A stretch of DNA of 58,604 nucleotides, taken from the NCBI GenBank assembly GCA_965368585.1, contig CBDUNM010000015.1, forward strand, positions 1-58,604. Direction: 5' to 3'. This DNA comes from JARRQB01 sp965368585 (lineage in GTDB: Bacteria > Pseudomonadota > Gammaproteobacteria > Chromatiales > Chromatiaceae). The translations under genes were made by a program, and so were the position numbers. The notes below the pieces were generated by a model. It made no database searches and was not told the origin of the DNA. It saw only the letters and a list, made by a program, of their open reading frames with translations. This document shows, piece by piece, positions 46,587 to 53,806 of the stretch (its first letter is position 1; each line of letters opens with the position of its first letter).

Positions 46587-46688
46587 TGTCTGCATCCCCA
46601 CCGCGACGCGAGCCGCAATTTACGGGGGGAAACGATCAGGCGTTCCCGCGCGCGCGCCGGAATGCGCCGCTATTCACAAAGGTTTCGA

Positions 46689-47414
46689 ATGCGTCAAATA
46701 GTGCTGGATACCGAAACGACTGGTCTGGAGCCCGAACAAGGCCACCGGATCATCGAAATCGGCTGTGTCGAACTGGTGGAGCGCCGACCGACGGGCAATC
46801 ATTTTCACCAGTATTTGCAACCCGATCGATTGATCGATGCCGCCGCGATCGAGGTCCACGGGATCACCAACGAGTTTCTCGACGACAAACCGCGATTTGC
46901 GGATGTTGCCGACGACCTGATCGCCTATCTGCGCGATGCCGAACTGATCATTCACAATGCGCCGTTCGACGTTGGCTTTCTCAATGCGGAACTGCAGCGG
47001 TTGGCGAAATTCGAGGCCTTGGAACACTATTGCAAGGTGCTCGACACCTTGGTCATGGCTCGCCGCATGCACCCGGGACAGCGCAATAGTCTCGACGCAT
47101 TGTGTACTCGCTACGAGGTGAACAATATGCACCGTGAAAAACACGGTGCGTTGCTCGATGCCGAGATTCTCGCCGACGTCTATCTGGCCATGACCGGTGG
47201 CCAAACCAGCCTGTCGCTGGAGGGCGAAAGCAAAGCCGGCGAATCCGGGCGAGCTCAGCAAATACGCCGCTTGCCTGAGGATCGGCCGTCGGTACTCGTG
47301 CTCAGGGCAAACCCCGAAGAACTCGCCGCACACGAGGCCCGGTTGGTAGCCATCGATGCGGCCAGCGGGGGTAACACCGTATGGCGCAGTATGATCGATT
47401 CGGACAATGGTTAG
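46689..47414 (+). CDS. dnaQ: DNA polymerase III epsilon subunit
   Basis: 241 aa from ATG 46689. DEDDh exonuclease motifs: LDTETTGL (Asp7, Glu9), IHNAPFDVGFLN and HGALLDAEILADVYL. The C-terminal tail (RLPEDRPSVLVLRANPEELAAHEARL) is the alpha-subunit binding region. It is the 3'-5' proofreading exonuclease of the replicative polymerase. It follows rnhA on the same strand, which is normal; 102 nt separate them. Confidence 0.97.
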   Translation: MRQIVLDTETTGLEPEQGHRIIEIGCVELVERRPTGNHFHQYLQPDRLIDAAAIEVHGITNEFLDDKPRFADVADDLIAYLRDAELIIHNAPFDVGFLNAELQRLAKFEALEHYCKVLDTLVMARRMHPGQRNSLDALCTRYEVNNMHREKHGALLDAEILADVYLAMTGGQTSLSLEGESKAGESGRAQQIRRLPEDRPSVLVLRANPEELAAHEARLVAIDAASGGNTVWRSMIDSDNG

Positions 47415-47701
47415 CCATATTCCGCCCGTCGCGCGACTGATGCCGTCCGCGCCGGCATGCCATCGGCGTCATATTGCAAAGCGCCATCGATCACAAAGCG
47501 GATCTGGTTGTCATGGGGCAGATGTACCCACGGCTTGGCCGGACGCCACGCGTTCGGCTCCACGGCGCGCAAGGTTGCGCAACACTCCGTCATTTCCGTC
47601 CTGGTCGTACCCAATGCCCGGGTGTGAACCAAACGTAATCGAAACGACGTGTGCGCTCCGGCGGGCCTGATGCCGATGGGTTGCAGCGACCAGTGATTCA
47701 T
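47411..47701 (-). CDS. Possible small hypothetical protein
   Basis: 96 aa reading on the minus strand in the gap between dnaQ and the DUF488 gene, overlapping each by a few bases. It is not antisense to a known gene over most of its length, its third codon positions are GC-rich like real genes here, and the composition is protein-like (WVHLPHDNQIRFVIDGALQYDADG). However there is no ribosome-binding site at the ATG and I recognise no family. It may be a remnant. Confidence 0.35.
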   Translation of the reverse strand: MNHWSLQPIGIRPAGAHTSFRLRLVHTRALGTTRTEMTECCATLRAVEPNAWRPAKPWVHLPHDNQIRFVIDGALQYDADGMPARTASVARRAEYG

Positions 47702-48049
47702 CGAAAACGCGTTTATCTACCCGCCGAGCCCACGGACGGTCACCGCGTCCTCGTCGAACGGATGTGGCCCCGCGGCTTGACCAAAGCTAACGCGTGCGTC
47801 GATTTGTGGTTAAAAGAAATCGCGCCATCGGCGGATCTGCGCCGTTGGTATGGGCACGATGCCAACCGTTGGGCGGAATTCCGAACCCGCTACCTGGTCG
47901 AACTGGACGGGAATCAAGATGCCGTGGGCCGATTGTTGGCGCTGGCGAAGCGGGGTGAGTTGACGCTGCTCTATGCGTCCCGCGACCTGCCGGGTAGCAG
48001 TGCCGAGGTGTTGCAGGCCTATCTGCTGGCCCAGGCGAGCTCCGTATAG
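47693..48049 (+). CDS. DUF488 (YeaO-like) protein
   Basis: 118 aa from GTG 47693; the start is not certain because the ribosome-binding site is weak. KRVYLPAEPTDGHRVLVERMWPRGL, WLKEIAPSADLRRWYGHD, WAEFRTRYLVEL and LTLLYASRDL are the family signature shared with E. coli YeaO. The biochemical role is not established. It is a stand-alone gene; the product should be cytosolic. It ends 24 nt before the convergent CAP-domain gene. Confidence 0.88.
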   Translation: MIHRKRVYLPAEPTDGHRVLVERMWPRGLTKANACVDLWLKEIAPSADLRRWYGHDANRWAEFRTRYLVELDGNQDAVGRLLALAKRGELTLLYASRDLPGSSAEVLQAYLLAQASSV

Positions 48050-48073
48050 GCCCTGCCGCTGCTGATATCCGTT

Positions 48074-48877
48074 TCAGGTATCGGGCGGCCGGTAAGCTTT
48101 GCGCCGAACCGCGCCGATACCCACGGCAAGTGCGGAGCCGAACAGCCAGATTCCGGCCGGGATCGGTACGACCTGATTGAAGTCAGTGTCGCCCGCAGCA
48201 AAATTTTGGGTCCAATAGGTACGGAGCGGAAAGCTCGACTCCTGGCCGAGATCGGTCAAGAGCAGGCCCGAGTCGTTCAGCTGAAAGAAATAACCGACGC
48301 CTAAATCCGTGAATGTATCGTTCAGGATGTTACCGCGGTGATCGATGCTGCCCATCCAGCCTGCGCCCCATGTGCTCCAATCGCTGTCCCTCCAGGTCCT
48401 GCCGACTTCGTCCCAGCTGTCGAAGCCGGTACCGCCGATGCCCACATCATAGGTGCTCAGCGCGGACAGGCTGGTGGTGCCGTACATGACGTCGCGTGCC
48501 GCGTCGAGGGCCTGGTATTCGAACGGGCCGTCAGATCCGTATCCACCCGCGATATTCTCTCCCCAGGCCCCGATTTGTCCGGGCCCCGGCGAGTTCCAAA
48601 TATAACCCGCGTCCAGGATGCGTTGGCCCCCGGTTAGCGCATTCGGCCCGGCGAGCGTCGTGTGACTGAAAAAGTCGTATACCGCCATCGATTCGGAATG
48701 ACCGTAAGCGGCTTCGTGCAGGCGGTTGTCACCGTTGAGTGGCGCCAGGTTGTGAAAACTTCGCTGTTGGTTCGTAATGTCCAGAACGGCCAATTCACGC
48801 GCATCCCAAACGGTGGATGCGAGGCTTGGCTGAGCAATGATCAAGGCCAGGAAAATGCTTGGTGTCGTGACGCGCAT
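48074..48877 (-). CDS. CAP/SCP-domain secreted protein with exosortase (VPLPA-type PEP-CTERM) sorting signal
   Basis: 267 aa. A signal peptide (to about Ala20) is followed by a CAP-superfamily domain with the family ligands His60 (YGHSESM), GEN at 106-108 and His180 (DHRGNIL), plus DLGVGYFF. The C-terminus is a tripartite sorting signal: VVPIPAG (about 236-242), a membrane helix WLFGSALAVGIGAV and RRK. This is the layout of PEP-CTERM/VPLPA-CTERM proteins processed by exosortase. No exosortase is in this window, but a PrsT-like lipoprotein is at 2.5-4.9 kb. It is expected to be exported and surface-attached or released into the matrix. Confidence 0.85.
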   Translation of the reverse strand: MRVTTPSIFLALIIAQPSLASTVWDARELAVLDITNQQRSFHNLAPLNGDNRLHEAAYGHSESMAVYDFFSHTTLAGPNALTGGQRILDAGYIWNSPGPGQIGAWGENIAGGYGSDGPFEYQALDAARDVMYGTTSLSALSTYDVGIGGTGFDSWDEVGRTWRDSDWSTWGAGWMGSIDHRGNILNDTFTDLGVGYFFQLNDSGLLLTDLGQESSFPLRTYWTQNFAAGDTDFNQVVPIPAGIWLFGSALAVGIGAVRRKAYRPPDT

Positions 48878-49308
48878 ACACGCTCTCCGGAGCTACTCGT
48901 TCTTGATGTTGCGGTAGGAGTTTAAACGAGATTCCCGCGCACTCAACAGTGCCGGGCGCGAGATACGACACGGGTCTCAGTTTTGACTCTTCCCGGAATC
49001 CGCCGCGCGGCAGGTACGTCTATCTCGTGATACAGAGAGCGGACGTCGGGGCCCTGAGCGCTACCGGCGCGGCCGGATCGTCATCGATCAGTGCGGCGTA
49101 TCATTCACACTTTGACATTTGTCAAGCAACGCCACGTGGCGTCGCTCTAGTCTAGCGTTTCCGGCGTGCGATCGGCGTGCGACACAGGCGATGGATCACC
49201 GCGCGGCCGATGCACAACTAATCGCTCCAGTTCCGGTCATCGCATCGATCGGACGCGGGATTCTCCAACGCCGATTGGATCGGCGATCTGACAGTTGCCC
49301 GAGGATTG
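48878..49308. other. Intergenic region between CAP gene and DUF2189 gene (431 nt)
   Basis: Divergent promoters must lie here. I see no convincing gene. The marked elements are a perfect FNR/FixK-type palindrome at 49112-49125 and, three bases further, a separate perfect 14-bp palindrome ACGCCACGTGGCGT at 49129-49142. The left part, nearer the CAP gene, shows no clear -10/-35 pair. Confidence 0.5.
49112..49153 (+). promoter_or_regulatory. FNR/FixK-type box and candidate promoter for DUF2189 gene
   Basis: TTGACATTTGTCAA (49112-49125) fits TTGAY-N4-RTCAA at every fixed position. TAGTCT (49148-49153) as -10 predicts a start near 49160, placing the box centre at -41.5, the class-II activation position. 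The -10 is weak, as is usual at activator-dependent promoters. The predicted leader is about 150 nt. Confidence 0.6.
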
Positions 49309-50097
49309 ATGGAACCCCACTACACGCCGGTGCATCAAGTTCCACCCGCCAGGCGCCTCGCCTGGGCGGATATTACCGTCGCGCTGCGTTGGGGCTACGC
49401 GATGTTCCGTACCGTGCCGGGCGTCAGCGTCGCTTACGCAACTGTGTTCGCGCTACCGGGCCTTATCCTGCTCGTTACCATCGGTGTCCTGGGGTTGTCG
49501 CCCATGGCACTGCCCTTTGCCGGCGGGTTCATGCTGGTCGGACCGATTCTGTTGACGGGCTACTTCGCATTCGCTGATCGTCAGGCGGCGGGCGGCCAAC
49601 CGCGGCTGATCGATGCGTTCGGTGCATTTCGCCGCGCTCCGCCGAGTCTGTGGCTGGTGGCGTTGATCTGCTCCTTCTTGTTCCTGATCTGGATTACCGA
49701 CGCCGGAGTGCTTTACAGCTTCACGGTCGGAGGAGCGCACCTCGGCTACGAGTGGGAGCCGATACTCAGTCAGGCGCAGAGCGTAGTTTCGTTCGAGCTT
49801 TGGGGTTCGTTGATGGGTTCGGTGGTGGCTTATTTGATTTTCACCGTGTCGGCTTTCTCCGTGCCGCTCATCTACGAACACCGGGTCGGCCTCGTCGAGG
49901 CCGTCCACGCCAGCGTGCGTACGGTGCTGGGCAGCTTCTGGGTGTGTCTGGTCTGGGGCCTGATTCTGGGCGGCGTCATTGTGCTGTCGATCCTGCTGCT
50001 GCCGCTGTTGCTCATCGTTCTACCCGTCATGTCTTACGCGAGCTTCGGGTTCTATCGAGCAGCCTTTCCCGGCCGGAATATTGTCGGGTCGACCTGA
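49309..50097 (+). CDS. DUF2189 integral membrane protein
   Basis: 262 aa from ATG 49309; GAGG precedes it and a TTG one codon earlier is possible. About six membrane helices: VSVAYATVFALPGLILLVTIG, PFAGGFMLVGPILLTGYF, LWLVALICSFLFLIWI, a helix near LMGSVVAYLIFTVSAF, then FWVCLVWGLILGGVIVLSILLLPLLLIVLP. Conserved-looking GPILLTGYF and PLIYEH match the DUF2189 family as I recall it; members are sometimes mislabelled cytochrome oxidase subunits but carry no haem ligands here. Function unknown. The reverse transcriptase locus begins at its stop codon. Confidence 0.82.
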   Translation: MEPHYTPVHQVPPARRLAWADITVALRWGYAMFRTVPGVSVAYATVFALPGLILLVTIGVLGLSPMALPFAGGFMLVGPILLTGYFAFADRQAAGGQPRLIDAFGAFRRAPPSLWLVALICSFLFLIWITDAGVLYSFTVGGAHLGYEWEPILSQAQSVVSFELWGSLMGSVVAYLIFTVSAFSVPLIYEHRVGLVEAVHASVRTVLGSFWVCLVWGLILGGVIVLSILLLPLLLIVLPVMSYASFGFYRAAFPGRNIVGST

Positions 50098-50491
50098 GTC
50101 CCTCGACGGCGGCTCCTTAGCTGCCGCGTCTCGAAGGCCTTGTCCAAGGGTTCGCGAAAAAACGCGAAGTTGTTTCTGCGCGAACCTTAAAGATCGCAGT
50201 GACCTGCGCGACGCGCCGCGCTACCGAACTTCCGATCAACATCGCATGGCCGTAGCCGTAGCGACCGCGACGACCGTGGGAGATCCGCCGGTCGATTGCG
50301 TTTGCCTGTACGCACGCGCCGGGGATAGCATGCACGGCGACGGTCGGCCTTCGAGTCAGCCTGGGCAAACCGGAAACGGTTGGGCCGGGCTCTCCGGGGA
50401 TACCCCGGGGTAGCGTTTCATTCGGGCATCACACCGCACGGACGTCGCTGCGCTGCGCGCAGAGCCGTCCGCGCCGTACGAGACAGGTCGA
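50089..50491 (+). ncRNA. Candidate retron-like ncRNA (msr-msd) upstream of the reverse transcriptase
   Basis: The 426 nt between the DUF2189 stop and the RT start hold no credible gene. Its ends can pair collinearly: 50089-50096 with 50484-50491 (8 bp), 50102-50105 with 50479-50482 (4 bp), 50106-50111 with 50472-50477 (6 bp) and 50112-50115 with 50462-50465 (4 bp), as retron a1/a2 segments do. The left strand is followed at once by CTTAGC (50116-50121), like the branch-G context of known retrons. Inside are a TTCGCG-AAAAAA-CGCGAA hairpin (50151-50168), CCTT/AAGG (50138-50149) and a long imperfect hairpin (50262-50346). The span of about 400 nt is long for a retron, and GC richness makes chance pairing easy. 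Confidence 0.4.
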
Positions 50492-50523
50492 AGTGCCGGC
50501 CGTCCTTGAACAGGGGGGCTGCA

Positions 50524-51846
50524 GTGAATCGTCTTGTCAGGAATGCGCGCCTGGTCGCTTTGTGTGTGGCCGACACCGAGTGGGAGCAGCGCGCGTTGAT
50601 CGCACAGCTGGCGCCCTTGTTCGGCGGCGGGCCACCGGAGCCTAGTCGGATCGCCGCGCGACTGATGTTGCTCGGTGGTGTCGAGCGTTCGCCGCGTATT
50701 GGACAAATAGTCGAGATCCTCACCAACGACCAAGACTTCCGGAACCGTTTCGCCGCGACGCGGGTGGCGCGGATTCAACCGGGCGCGGCCCGGATGCAAC
50801 CCTTACCCGATCATCTCGCCGTGCTGCCGTTGCCGCAGCTCGCGACCCGGCGAGACCTGGCCCTTTGGTTGGGTTTGTCGGACGATGATCTCGACTGGTT
50901 CGCCGGCATCGAGCGGCGCTCGGGCTCCCGCCCAGACCCTAAGACGAATCACTACAGCTACCAATGGCGGGACCGTAGCGCTGGCTTCCCGCGCTTGCTG
51001 GAGATCCCCAAGTCGCGCCTGAAGTCACTGCAAAAATCCATACTCGGGAATATTCTCAATCGCGTGCCTGTTCACGATAACGCCCACGGATTCCGGCGCC
51101 GTCGCTCGTGCCGAACCGGTGCGGAAGCGCATATCGGGCGCGGCGTCTTGTTGAGTATGGATCTGCAGGATTTCTTTCTCGCCGTCACCCGCGCCAGGGT
51201 CGAGGGCATCTTCCGTATGATCGGATACCCGCAGGGCGTCGCGTCCTGTCTCGCGGGTATATGTACTCATAGGACGGTATTGCACCTTTGCGGCGACAAG
51301 CTCGAACGGCTGCCCGTTGCGACGCGGCAGCGTTTGCGCAACTGGCACCTGCCACAGGGTGCGCCGACGTCGCCAGCGCTGGCGAACCTGTGTGCCTGGC
51401 GACTGGACGCGCGACTGAGCGGTCTGGCGGATCACATGAATCTGGCCTACACCAGGTACGCCGATGATCTGGCCTTCTCGGGTCCCGCCGGCCTGTACCG
51501 TCACAAGCGCTTCATCGAACCTCTGGTCGGCAGCATCGCGTTGGAAGAGGGGTTTCGCATCAACTTTCGCAAGACCCGTTGGATGCGAAAGTCGCAACGA
51601 CAGCACTTCTGCGGCATTACGGTCAATCAACGCCCCAACCTGCAACGTAAGCAGTACGACCGGCTCAAGGCGCTTTTGCACAACTGCATTCGATCGGGGC
51701 CGGCATCGCAGAATCGAGAACAACACCCCGAATTTCGACGCTACTTGGAGGGCCGGGTCAGCTACGCGATGTTTCTCAATCCGCAGCGCGGCGCAAAGTT
51801 GAAAACATTGTTGCAGTCGATTGACTGGGACGAAATGCAGGCTTGA
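50524..51846 (+). CDS. Retron-type reverse transcriptase
   Basis: 440 aa from GTG 50524, preceded by a G-rich ribosome-binding site. An N-terminal extension of about 135 aa precedes the RT core. Core motifs: HYSYQW and PRLLEIPKSRLKSLQKSIL (RT0/1), VPVHDNAHGF (HGF 188-190), MDLQDFF with catalytic Asp213, LPQGAPTSPALANL (278-284 core), YTRYADD (312-315) and EEGFRINFRKT. These are retron-class rather than group II intron or DGR features, closest to the Mx162-like long clade as I remember it. The thumb-side VTG typical of retrons is FCG (362-364). No endonuclease, maturase or fused effector domain is seen. It is predicted to reverse-transcribe the structured RNA encoded just upstream. Confidence 0.88.
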   Translation: MNRLVRNARLVALCVADTEWEQRALIAQLAPLFGGGPPEPSRIAARLMLLGGVERSPRIGQIVEILTNDQDFRNRFAATRVARIQPGAARMQPLPDHLAVLPLPQLATRRDLALWLGLSDDDLDWFAGIERRSGSRPDPKTNHYSYQWRDRSAGFPRLLEIPKSRLKSLQKSILGNILNRVPVHDNAHGFRRRRSCRTGAEAHIGRGVLLSMDLQDFFLAVTRARVEGIFRMIGYPQGVASCLAGICTHRTVLHLCGDKLERLPVATRQRLRNWHLPQGAPTSPALANLCAWRLDARLSGLADHMNLAYTRYADDLAFSGPAGLYRHKRFIEPLVGSIALEEGFRINFRKTRWMRKSQRQHFCGITVNQRPNLQRKQYDRLKALLHNCIRSGPASQNREQHPEFRRYLEGRVSYAMFLNPQRGAKLKTLLQSIDWDEMQA

Positions 51847-51943
51847 AAAATCGCCTGCAGGCTCGCGCCGTTGCTCCGGAAAAGGCGCTCGCTGCCGCGG
51901 GCGGCGGTGGCCGTCGAGCCCACGGAAGCAGGGGTGGTGAATG

Positions 51944-52639
51944 CTATGTTACCCGCAGGTTGAGGGTGCCGATGCCGTCGATTCCCCCCGCCAGTTCATC
52001 GCCTTTGGCGATCGGTCCGACGCCTGATGGCGTGCCGGTAAAGATCAAATCGCCGGGTAACAGAGTGACAATTGCCGAGAGGTGACGGATAACTTCGGGT
52101 ATTGTCCAGATCATCTGATTCAGGTTGCCGTCTTGTTTGCGTTCACCGTTGACGTCGAGCCAGATGGGGGCATTCGCCGGTAAGTCGGCGCTGACGGCTG
52201 CCGTGGGTACAATCGGGGAACAGGGCGCGGATTGGTCGAACGCCTTGGCGGATGTCCAGGGTCGACCGAGTTTCTTGGCTTCCGTCTGCAGGTCGCGCTT
52301 GGTCAAATCGAGTCCGACCGCGTAGCCAAAGACACTGCGCGCCGCTGCGTCCAACGACATGTCTTTACCGCCGGCGCTAAGTGCGACAACCAACTCGATT
52401 TCGTGATGGACCTCCGCGCTATCGCCGGGGTAAGAAAAGTGTTCGCCCGGCGCGAGCAGGTTCTCGGCACTCTTCTGGAAAAAGAACGGGGGTTCTCGAT
52501 CCGGATCATGACCCATCTCGATTGCGTGAGCGGCATAGTTTCTCGCCACGCAAAATATGCGGTTGACCGGAAATACGCCTGTCTTACCCTGCACGGCCAA
52601 CCGTGGGAGCGCGGGGGGTGAGAAGACAAAGAGTGGCAT
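51944..52639 (-). CDS. Fumarylacetoacetate hydrolase-family enzyme
   Basis: 231 aa from ATG 52639. FAH fold signatures: IFCVARNYAAHAIEMG, PPFFFQKSAENL, metal-site EVHHEIELVV, and the C-terminal LLPGDLIFTGTPSGVGPI. Size and sequence suit the single-domain hydrolases/isomerases of the YcgM/fumarylpyruvate hydrolase group, which cleave acylpyruvates or decarboxylate oxaloacetate using Mg2+ or Mn2+. The substrate cannot be assigned. It is divergent from the VOC-fold gene, with 142 nt between their starts; both could belong to one aromatic-degradation-like step, but no other pathway gene is near. Confidence 0.88.
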   Translation of the reverse strand: MPLFVFSPPALPRLAVQGKTGVFPVNRIFCVARNYAAHAIEMGHDPDREPPFFFQKSAENLLAPGEHFSYPGDSAEVHHEIELVVALSAGGKDMSLDAAARSVFGYAVGLDLTKRDLQTEAKKLGRPWTSAKAFDQSAPCSPIVPTAAVSADLPANAPIWLDVNGERKQDGNLNQMIWTIPEVIRHLSAIVTLLPGDLIFTGTPSGVGPIAKGDELAGGIDGIGTLNLRVT

Positions 52640-52781
52640 AGTAGGCTTTGCTCGCTCGTTGGAATAGTTGCACACGAATCGATATTTTTTACTTGAGTAT
52701 TACCCAATTCCGTATCGGTGCAATGTGGCTATACGGTGTTTCGGGAAAACGGTTTACGTCAATCTTTGCCGGGAGAGAACA

Positions 52782-53213
52782 ATGTCGACACTGAGACCGT
52801 TCCACGTCGCCTTTCCGGTGCATGACTTGGAAGCGGCGCGGTCGTTCTATACCCAGGTCTTGGGATGCAGGACCGGTCGCGAAGACCGTCTGTGGATCGA
52901 TTTTGACCTTTTCGGTCACCAGATTGTGGCGCACCTGGATCAGGAGGGCGGCGCACCGGCGGCGATTCGAAACCCGGTCGACGGTGAAAATGTGCCAGTG
53001 CCGCATTTTGGCGTTGTGTTGACAATGTCCGAATGGATGAAACTCAGAGATAAACTCAACGCGGCGGAAGGTATACGATGGATCATTGCGCCGAGGGTCA
53101 GATTTCGCGGCTTGCCCGGGGAGCAGGCGACCATGTTTCTGCTCGATCCCAGCGGTAATGCGCTGGAATTCAAGGCGTTCGAAGATGATGCGCAGTTGTT
53201 TGCCAAGGATTGA
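52782..53213 (+). CDS. VOC-family (glyoxalase/dioxygenase fold) protein
   Basis: 143 aa from ATG 52782, with GGGAGAG upstream. Two beta-alpha-beta modules: PFHVAFPVHDLEAARSFYTQVLGC and FLLDPSGNALEFKAF, which ends with the typical glutamate metal ligand; His6 near the start and the His in PHFGVV are candidate ligands. The family includes glyoxalase I, fosfomycin-resistance enzymes and extradiol dioxygenases; none can be chosen from sequence alone. A single-domain dimer is expected. It converges on fixH with only 25 nt between the stops. Confidence 0.88.
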   Translation: MSTLRPFHVAFPVHDLEAARSFYTQVLGCRTGREDRLWIDFDLFGHQIVAHLDQEGGAPAAIRNPVDGENVPVPHFGVVLTMSEWMKLRDKLNAAEGIRWIIAPRVRFRGLPGEQATMFLLDPSGNALEFKAFEDDAQLFAKD

Positions 53214-53238
53214 GGCGTTGATCGAATCGGCCGCGCGC

Positions 53239-53739
53239 TTACTTGAGTTGCGCGGTACTCAGTTTGGGTATGGATAACCGACCGCTGATGCGCCACTGAC
53301 CGCTCGGCGGCTCGAGCGAAACCTTCCAGTTGGCCGATTCCAGCGCGGCAATGTCGACCCGGTAGCGTCGGTGGCCGCTTAATTTCATGACGACGTCCTG
53401 ATCCTGATTGCGCCTCGTCGGGTGGAACAAGGTCAGTTTCAACGCATCGAGTTGACCGACGGGTGCGTCGTTCAACTGTACGATCACGCTTCCTTGTGAC
53501 GCGTCGTGCGTCAGGGTCGCAGTGACACCGAGTTGCTGCGCGGTTCTTACACGGGCGGCGTCTTTGTGCAACCCCAACCCTTGCTTGTAATAGTCGTCCG
53601 CCACCAGGCCATCATCACTCCTGATTGCCAGGTTGATGGTGACGATTCCCGCAATCACGGCGGTGGCGGGGAGACTGATCAGAAACCAGGGCCAGAACTG
53701 GCGATACCAGGGTACCGTGTCTTCACGTGTTGGACGCAT
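53239..53739 (-). CDS. fixH: FixH-family cbb3 oxidase maturation protein
   Basis: 166 aa. One N-terminal membrane helix (WPWFLISLPATAVIAGIVTINLAI), the characteristic GLVADDYYKQGLG segment just after it, then a periplasmic beta-rich domain (VIVQLNDAPVGQLDALKLTLFHPTR) ending near WRISGRL. FixH/CcoH helps assemble cbb3 cytochrome oxidase. It lies 67 nt after ccoG. The usual next genes ccoI and ccoS are absent: the VOC gene comes in on the other strand. Confidence 0.9.
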   Translation of the reverse strand: MRPTREDTVPWYRQFWPWFLISLPATAVIAGIVTINLAIRSDDGLVADDYYKQGLGLHKDAARVRTAQQLGVTATLTHDASQGSVIVQLNDAPVGQLDALKLTLFHPTRRNQDQDVVMKLSGHRRYRVDIAALESANWKVSLEPPSGQWRISGRLSIPKLSTAQLK

Positions 53740-53806
53740 GGCAGATTCGACTCGCTAGTACCGCGTCCGGTTCATATCCGTGGATATCACCGGTCCGCGG
53801 TGGTGA

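Noticed and set aside
49309..50097. DUF2189 gene as a cytochrome oxidase subunit
   Set aside because: No haem or copper ligand histidines in the expected helices; the resemblance is only hydrophobicity.
50394..50416. CCGGGG-ATA-CCCCGG hairpin followed by TAGCG as an alternative retron branch site
   Set aside because: No complementary partner segment near the RT start was found; the 50089-50121 end pairing is better supported.
51847..51943. A DGR-type template repeat or second RNA downstream of the RT
   Set aside because: Only short GC-rich palindromes (GCCTGCAGGC) are present; no repeat of any nearby coding sequence was seen.
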